NCBI GenBank assembly: GCA_002390745.1
Contig: DGQK01000063.1
Span: 228,562-288,599, forward strand
Direction: 5' to 3'
DNA length: 60,038 bases
Source of the DNA: Bacteroidetes bacterium UBA4416
GTDB taxonomy: Bacteria > Bacteroidota > Bacteroidia > B-17B0 > Aurantibacillaceae
Shown: piece by piece, positions 30,001-39,000 of the stretch
How positions within the stretch are numbered: the stretch's first letter is position 1
How the letters are laid out: each line of letters starts with the position of its first letter
Made by a program: the position numbers and the translations under genes
Notes under the pieces: generated by a model
What the model saw: only the letters and a program-made list of their open reading frames with translations
Database searches by the model: none
What the model was told of the DNA's origin: nothing

Positions 30001-33000
30001 TTCAGCAGCAATGCCCGTAGCAAAGGCGCCTCCTCCAGGTTGAACGGCGCATGGATGTGTTTTTCCACCAGCTGCTGAACGTTAAGATCCCGGGCTGTTG
30101 CATGACCGATCTCCTCATAGGTTATAGCAAATGCGATCTCCCCGGCAGGCCGTATCACCTGGCTGACAAGTCCGTCTTCATCCTGAACGAATTGTGTTCT
30201 CAATACTTCATGCCGGTCGATCAAACGGGCAAAGCTATCCTCCAGCGCCCTGACATCCAGGCTCTGATCAAACCTGTAGACATTGTAAATATTATAGGCA
30301 ACGTTCGCCTCCCTGAACTGGCTTAATACCCATAAGCGTTTTTGTGAGGAAGATAATCCGTAGCGCTGCCCGGATGGGAGGGCCGGTATTTTATGGAAAA
30401 GCAACTCATCCGCCTGCTCTATCAGCTTTGCCTGCCGGCTCACGGTAGGCTCCGCAAATACCTGCTGAAGGCTGATGGAAATATTTAAGCGGCGATGAAT
30501 GCGGTTAATGAAGGCCGCTACATTCAAGGAGTGCGCTCCCAGGTCAAACACATTGTCTGTGACACCAATGGTATTGATCTTCAGAATGGACTTCCAGATC
30601 TCCACCAGCGTCATCTCGAGCGGCGTTTCCGGACTTTTGTAATGTGTTAAGACGGCCTGTTCTTCCGAAGGCAATGGCAGCTTTTTCCGGTCGATCTTGC
30701 CGTTGCTGTTCAGCGGAAGGGCATCCATCTTCAGGTAATAAGACGGGATCATATAGGAGGGCAGGCTTTCCCTGAGGTAATCCTTCATTTCCCCGATGAC
30801 GAGCTCCGATTTCAACACGTAATAGGCGCAGAGCTGCCGGATGTTATTGCTGTCGGTAATGACATTGACCACCGCTTCCCTTATGCTTTCATGTTTGTTT
30901 AGGCAGCTTTCTATTTCACCAAGCTCCACCCTGTATCCTCGTATCTTTACCTGGTTGTCCTTGCGTCCCAGAAATTCCAGGTTGCCGTCCGGCATCATTT
31001 TCCCCAGATCGCCTGTTCTGTACATCCTTCCGCCTAAGTCCCGGCGGTAGGGGTCCGCTACGAATGCATAGGCTGTTTTTTCCGGATCGTTGGCATAGCC
31101 CCGTGCCACGCCTGTGCCACCGATGAACAGCTCGCCCACCACGCCTTTAGGCACAAGCCCGAAGTTTTCATCCAGCACATAGAAGAAATTATTGGCAATG
31201 GGAACTCCATAGGGAATGCTTGTCCAGGATTCTCCGACCGCATGCACCGGGTAATAATTGGACCACACGGTTCCCTCCGTGGCGCCGCCCAGGCTGATCA
31301 CCTGAGCCTGAGGGAAGTGCTTTCTGATCTTATCCGGCAATTGAACCGAAATCCAATCGCCGCTTAAAAACACAAGCCTCAAGTGCTGCTGGGTGTAATT
31401 TTCCAGCTCTTCTACGAGGTAGTTCATGGTTGTGGGTACCGAATCCCAGAAGGTGATCTTTTCCTCCGTCAGGAGGCGCTTCAATTGCCTGATGTCCTGC
31501 ACTTCTTCCTGCTTCACGATCACGAGGCTTCCTCCCGATGCCAGGATGCCGAAGATATCATAGACCGACAGATCGAAACACATCGAGGTGATGAATAACA
31601 GACGGTCGCCTGGCCCAACCTGAAAGGTGGTATTGACCCACTCAATGAGGTTTACCGCCGAATGGTGCTCGATCATAACGCCTTTGGGCTGGCCGGTGGA
31701 ACCGGAGGTATAGATTGTATAAGCCAGTTGTGAAGAGTCAATACGCAAACCCGGATCAGCATCCGGATAGCCTGCCAGGGCATCGGGGTCAATGTCAAAT
31801 TGCTGAATGGCATGAAAGCTTTCCGGCAAGCGGTTGGCCGTATCGCAAATTACCTTTGAGATTCCTGAGTTGTGGAGGATGTATGCTTTCCTGTTTTCCG
31901 GGTATTCAGGATCAACAGGTACATAGGAGGCGCCTGCCTTCAGGATGGCAAACATCCCGATGATCATTTTAAAATTACGATCCGTAATCAGTCCAATATG
32001 TTCTTCCTGCTTTACCCCGTTCTCTATCAGGTAACAGGCCAGCTGATTGGCTAATTGGTTCAGCCTGCCGTAGGTCAATTCCCTGTCGCCCTGCTTCAAG
32101 GCCACATGGCCGGGCGTTTTGCGTACCTGCTCTTCAAAGAGCTGATGAAGGGTTTTGGTTTTTGAGTAAGGCTGAAGGGTTGAATTAAAGACATGGGTCA
32201 GGTCCTTCTTTTCCGTTTCCGATAATAAATACGATGGATTTAATTCCTCTATATCGCCGGAAACGATCATTCTCAGCGCATTTTCATAAAGTTCCAAAGC
32301 GTAGGCGATGTCCTGCTCATGAAAATGCGAACACAAATATTTTATTTTTACAGAGAATGAATCAAGGGTTTTATCGACCTCGACATCAAAGTGTGTGTTG
32401 GTCATTTCATTCGCGCCGATGATCTGCTTACGCAGCAGCTGGTCCTCCATACTACCCAACACGTCATTCCCTTCCAGGCCGGTGTATGAATGGAAATCCG
32501 TGAAATTAAACAAGGTATCAAAAACAGGATTCCCGGTGAGCGGCTTATCCCCTATGGCGCTTGCTATTTCAGACAAATGGATCTCATGCTGCTTTGAATT
32601 CAGTAAAAATTCATTGACCTGCCTGATCAGCTCTTGCCCGGTTCTTATTCCTTTGACATCCATGGAAACAGGAATGGTATTTAAAAAACATCCCAGGATC
32701 AGCTCCGCATCCTCAATTTCGGGCCTGCTGTGCGTTACAATGCCCGTAACTACTGTAGGCTCCGAGCAGAGCACATGCATCAGGTAAATGTGCGCGGCAA
32801 GGCATACCGCTTTATACGATACCTGGTACTCCTCTACCACTCTGTTGACGTCTTTGATCAGAGCGGGATCGAGCACTTTTTTTAAACTTTTGGTGCCCGG
32901 AAGCGTACTTACTTTTATGCCTTTATAATTAAACGGCAGCTTATTTCTTGAATAGCCGCGTAAGACGGTTTCCCAGTAGCGTTTGGTATCCGGCAGCACC

Positions 33001-36000
33001 TGGCGCGACAGTAACATCGCACAATAATCCTTATAGGTATGAGCAGGGGCTTTCCGGCTGATAGCCTTGTCTCCCGAAAGCAGCTTCGACAATTCGGTAA
33101 TGAAAACCGACACGCTCCAGCCATCCAGGATAGCATGATGCACGCTCCACACGACGTAATAATCATCAGGGCTGAGCTGAATAAAATTCAAGCGCCACAA
33201 GATTTCGCCTTCAAATTCGAAGCGCCTTTTGCCGTCTTCCACCAAAAAGTCGTTGATCCAGGCTTCCTTCTCTTTTTGGCTTTTACCGGAGATGTCGTCG
33301 TAATATACGGGAAGGCCGATCTCCTCCATCACAACCTTTACAGATTGCTCGAAGGTTTTCATGTAATACCGGGTCCTCAGGATATCATGCCTGCTTACCA
33401 GTACAGACACGGCTTCCAGCAGTCGGCTGCGGTCGTTGATCTTTACAAAATAATTAAACTGATCGTAATAAACCGGCTCGGAAGGCCTGAGGATGGAAGA
33501 GTAGATCATCCCCTGCTCGATCTGGGTTAAGGGATAAATATCGGTCCAGCCAGCTGGTAGTTTATCACCATCCTTTGCAACCACATCATTCTTTACTGCT
33601 TCCAGTTCGGCAACAACAGCATCGGTATTTCTGAAAATACCAGGTTCCTTTTCCTCTATAAGCGCCGAAAATTCCCTGAGCGTCTGAGCGTTATACAGTG
33701 TGATGATGTCTACATCCACTGACAGTGCTTTCCGCAACCTGGCAATGACTTGTATGGCCTTCATCGAGTCGCCTCCGAGCCCGAAGAAATTGTCTTTGGT
33801 GCTTATTTCACTGCTGTTTTTCCGGAGCACTTCGGCCCACACGTCCACTACTTTTTGTTCCGTGGCATTCGCAGGCGCCTCGTATTCTTTTCCCAGTGCC
33901 AACGAAATTCCCACCGGATCCGGCAGCGCGGGCTTATCGATCTTGCCGTTAGCGTTTAGCGGCAGGGTTTCGATCTCCACGTAATAGGCCGGCAGCATGT
34001 ACGACGGGAGCTTTGCCCTTAAATAGTCCGGCAACTGGCCGGATTCTCCTTTCTGTGAGCTCACAAAATAAGCGACCAGGTCCGGAGCGTGGCCATTCAA
34101 CTCCTTAAGGACCACCGCTACCGAACGGATTCCCGGAAACTGAAGGATAGCACTTTCTATTTCTCCGAGCTCGATCCTGTATCCACGGATCTTCACCTGG
34201 TTATCAAGGCGCCCGAGGTATTCCAGCTCGCCCCGATGCAGAAGCTTTGCTTTATCGCCTGTTTTATACAGGCGCTCACCTTCTTTAAACGGGCTTGGGA
34301 TAAAGCGCTCCTGCGTTAGTTCATCCCTGTTCAGATAACCTCTTACCACACCATCGCCGCCAACGTACAACTCTCCTTGCACACCAACAGGCCGTTGCTG
34401 CATAAATTCATCCAGGATATAACAGCTCAGGGTTGGGATAGGAACGCCGATATTGCTTTTATTACTGTCTATCTCATCCGGCCCAATCTCTTTATAGGTG
34501 ACGTGAACCGTGGTTTCTGTGATACCGTACATATTGATCAAACGGCAAGCCGGATAATTCAGGGACCATGGTTTTAAGCTACCCGGAAACAAGGCTTCGC
34601 CTCCGAAAATGACATAGCGTATATCCAGCGCGGGGCTTTTGCCGGCGATGACCTGCAACTGGAGGTTGGCGAAGGCTGTGGGTGTCTGGTTTAAAACAGT
34701 CACCTGGTTTTGCACTAAGACATCCAAAAATGCCGCAGGGTCTTTGGCAACAAGAGCCGGCACAATAATCAATTTGCCACCGAATAATAACGCGCCGAAA
34801 ATTTCCCAAACAGAAAAGTCAAAACAATACGAGTGAAACAAGGTCCAGACATCCGAAGAGTTGAAATCAAACAAGGACTTGTCGTTTATAAAAAGACGAA
34901 CCACATTCCTGTGCTCTACCATCACGCCCTTTGGCTTACCGGTTGTTCCAGAGGTATATATCACATAGGCCAGGCTTTCAGGCAATAATTCCGAATCAGG
35001 GTTGCTGTCGGGATAAGCGGCTGCATTCCTGATAAAAAGGTCCAGCTCCTGCTGGTCGATCACCAGCTTACATCCACTATCGGCAATCATATAGCCGATG
35101 CGCTCTGCAGGATATTCGGGATCAATGGGCACGTATGCCGCCCCGGCTTTTAAAACCGCGAGGATAGAAATCACCTGCCATTCGCTCCTGCTCAGCTTAA
35201 CGCCGATACGGTCTTCGGGTTTGATCGCGTATGCCGATCTTAAATAATGAGCGAATTGGTTGGACAGGGCATTTAAGGCTTCGTAAGTAAATGTTGTTTC
35301 GCCATGCTTCAACGCCGTTAAGGCAGGCCACACAGCAGCCTGCTCTTCAAACAGGCTGACGATGGTTTTCATTTTCGGATAGCTGACCCTGCTGTTATCG
35401 AGGCATTGCCCGATCTGCTTCAGGCTGTCGGCGTTGACATAGCTTAATGCGCTCAGCGCTTTCTGCGGAAAAGATATAGCAGAATATAACAGGGTTTCGA
35501 GATCCTTAAGGCATTGCTCAATGGTGGCCTGTTGAAAGATATCGGTGTTGTATTCGATATTAAAATGAAGGTTGTCCTGTTCTTCGATAAAATTAAAGGT
35601 CAGGTCAAACTTGCTGGCGACATGGGTGGCTCCCGCGTACAGGCTTACCCGTAAATCGCTGGTTTCATGGATGTTTTCTGCCAGACCGGATTCTTTATTG
35701 TGCAACACGACCATCAAATCAAACAAGGCGCTCCTGCTCATGTCCCTGTTAAGCCGCAGATCATCCACCAGCCTGTCGAAGGGATAGATCTGGTGCTCGT
35801 AAGCTTCCAATACCGTGGTTTTGACACGTTGAAGCAGGGTGCTGTAGGTGTCATCGCTTTTAAAGCGGTTTCTAAGCGCCAGGGTATTGACATAAAAGCC
35901 GATCTGATTTTCGAGATCGCTGTCATTCCGCCCCGCCACAGGGCTTCCGAGGATAATATCCGTTTGACCGCTATAGCGGTATAATAACGCATTGACGGCT

Positions 36001-39000
36001 GCCAACAGTCCCATGAAGACGGTGCTTTCTTCTTTCTGCAACAAGGCCCTGAATCTTGATACCAATTCACGATCCATGCTTTTATGGATCAGGGCGCCGT
36101 TGTATGTTTTGACTGCCGGACGCGGGTAATCACCGGGAAGCTCAAGAAGCGGTAGCTTTCCCTCAAATTGTTTCAGCCAATAGGCCCTGTGTTTGTCCAG
36201 CTGTTCGTGGTTGAGCTGTTGCTGCTCCCACACTGCATAATCTTTATAATGAATGTTGAGGGCCGGTAGCTGCTCCTGACGGTTAGCCACACTATTCCTG
36301 TAAAAAGCCAACAGCTCTTTTATCATGACGTTCACCGACCAGCCATCGCTGACAATGTGGTGAATGACATACACAAACACATACCGGTCGTCTGCAAGCT
36401 GCAAAAGCGTTGCTCTGATCAAAGGCCCTTTTGACAAACTGAAGGGAAGAGAAATTTCCTTCTCTACCAGGTGTTTGACGTCTGCTTCCTGCTGATCTGT
36501 TTTTCCAACCTTTACCACGGGAATATTGAATCTGGCGATCGGGGGCATGACCACCTGCCTGGCGCCTTCTTCTTCGTTCTCAACAAATACGGTACGCAGT
36601 GCTTCATGCCGGTTGACAAGAGCGGTAAAGCTTTGCTCCAGAGCCGGAATATTTATACTTCCTTCAAAAATATAGACCCCCGGAATGTTGTAGGCGACAT
36701 TGCCCTGTTCCAGGTGGCTCAATACCCATAAGCGTTTTTGAGAAGAGGATAACGGATAATCGTCCTGTGGAGCGGTCGCCTGGATTCCAGAAGCGGCCTT
36801 GTTTTTCTGACGGATGAGGATGGCCTGATCTTCCAGGACAGGCTTCATGAACAGCTCCCGCATTTCCAGCTTCACGCCAAATGTGCCGGCGATCTTGTTG
36901 ATCAGCCTGATGGCTTTTATACTCTGGCCACCTATCTCAAAAAAACTGTCCCTGATGCTGACCCGCTCCCTGTCCAGCACCTCTTTCCAGATGTCGCGAA
37001 GCTTTTGCTGATCAGAGTTAATAGGCTCTGCATGAGAAGCTGACGTTAGGGTTAAAAACTCTTCAGGATCAGGCAGGCGGCTTCGGTCTGTTTTTCCGGT
37101 TGAGCTCAGTGGAAAATCTTCCAGCACAACGATATATTCCGGGATCATGTAGGCCGGCAATTTCCCGGAAAGGTATGCTTTCACATCCCCGGCGGTAAGA
37201 TCAGGCTGGCCGGTGATGTAACAGACAAGCGTCTTTTCGCCATGTGCATTTTGTTTTGCCACAACAAGCGCTTTTTCAATGCCGGCGTAGCCACGCAGGG
37301 TGTTTTCTATTTCTCCGAGTTCGATCCTGTATCCCCGGATCTTGATCTGATCGTCTCTTCTGCCAACGAACTCGATGTTTCCATCCGGCAGCCATCTGCC
37401 CAGGTCACCGCTTCTGTACAAGCGGTCGTTTGCCCGATAAGTATTCGGAATAAATTTTTCGCGCGTGGCCTCCACGTTGTTCAGGTAGCCAATGGCCACG
37501 CCATCGCCTCCCAGGCATATCTCACCTACTATTCCCACCGGAACCAGCTGCTGAAATTCGTCCAGAATGTACGCGGTGCTGTTGGAGATGGGTTTGCCGA
37601 TCGGTATAACGGACGTGATCGCATCGACCGGGTAAGAGGTGGAAAAGGTCGTGTTTTCTGTCGGGCCGTATACATGCACCAGCTTCAGCGCCGGATAGGT
37701 GTTTTTTAACTGGTGTACATGCGTGATGGAAACCATGTCGCCTCCCGTAAGCAGGATCCTGATCGTTTTAAATACGCGGATATTTGTATCTACCAGCTGG
37801 TTAAACCAACCGGAGGTAAAGAACACCGTACTTACCTGATGCTTAACAATTTCTTCTTCCAGCAATTGAGGATCCAGCAGGGTATCCTGCGGGCATACGA
37901 TCAGCTTTCCGCCATTCAGCAAAGCGCCCCAGTATTCAAATGTTGTGGCATCAAAAGAGATGGCTCCGGTGGATAATATCACGTCATCTCCTTTTAAGTT
38001 TGCGTAGTTGTCTGCTTTCACCAGGCGAATGACGTTCCTGTGACTTACAATAACGCCTTTGGGAGTTCCTGTAGAACCGGAAGTATATAAGACATAAGCC
38101 GGAGAAGCGGCCGTGATAGCGCTGCTGCGGCTTCCCGGATCGTAATTCCCGGAAACTCCGGAAAACTTCGACATAAACTCATCATCTATCAAGACCTTAT
38201 AACCGCTATCCTGCCTGATGTATGCTCTCCGCTCCTCCGGGAAATCAGGATCCACAGGAATATAGGCACAGCCTGCTTTCAGGATAGCCAAAACCGACAG
38301 GATCAATGCATCTCCACGGTTCAGCAGGATCCCCACATAATCACCGGGCCCGACATGATATTCCTTTTCCAGGTAATGGCTTAAGCGGTTCGCCTGTTGA
38401 TTTAAAGCGGCGTAGCTCCACACCTTCTCCTGAAACACCAGGGCTTCAGCCTGCGGTGTTTGCTCAGCCTGCTTTTCAAAAAGCCCGTTAATGGTTTCAT
38501 CCGAAGGGTAGTCCGAACGGGAATGATTCACTGTTTCCGTTAAGAAATGTTCTTCTGCCTTACTGAGATAAGACAGCTTACCAATGGCTGTATCCGGAGA
38601 TAAAAGAAGAGCATCCATCAGCTGAATGAAATGCCTGCCTGCCCTTTCAATGGTTCCGGGATCGTACAGATCGCTGTTATATTCTATAGAGAAGCCTAAT
38701 CTCGCGGCATCCAGCTCTACGAAATTAAAAATGAGATCAAATTTGCTGGCCACATGCTCACCGCTCTCGTAGCCTTTAATAGCCATATCACCAATCTTAC
38801 TGATAGAAGCGCTCTCCTTCACATCCGCATTCTGCAAGGCGACCATCACGTCAAACAAAGGACTCCGGCTCATGTCTCTCTTCAGGTCCAGCTTGCCAAC
38901 AAGCTCGTCAAAAGGATAGATCTGATGCTCGTATGCCTCCAGCGTGGCGGTTTTTACGGTTTCCAGCAGGGTTCTGAAACTATCCGATGCGTTGAAGCGG

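Noticed and set aside
31000..33550. Heterocyclisation of the Cys-like residue to a thiazoline
   Set aside because: The C domain before this A domain has HHAILDG and no DxxxxD cyclisation motif, and no oxidase domain is present.
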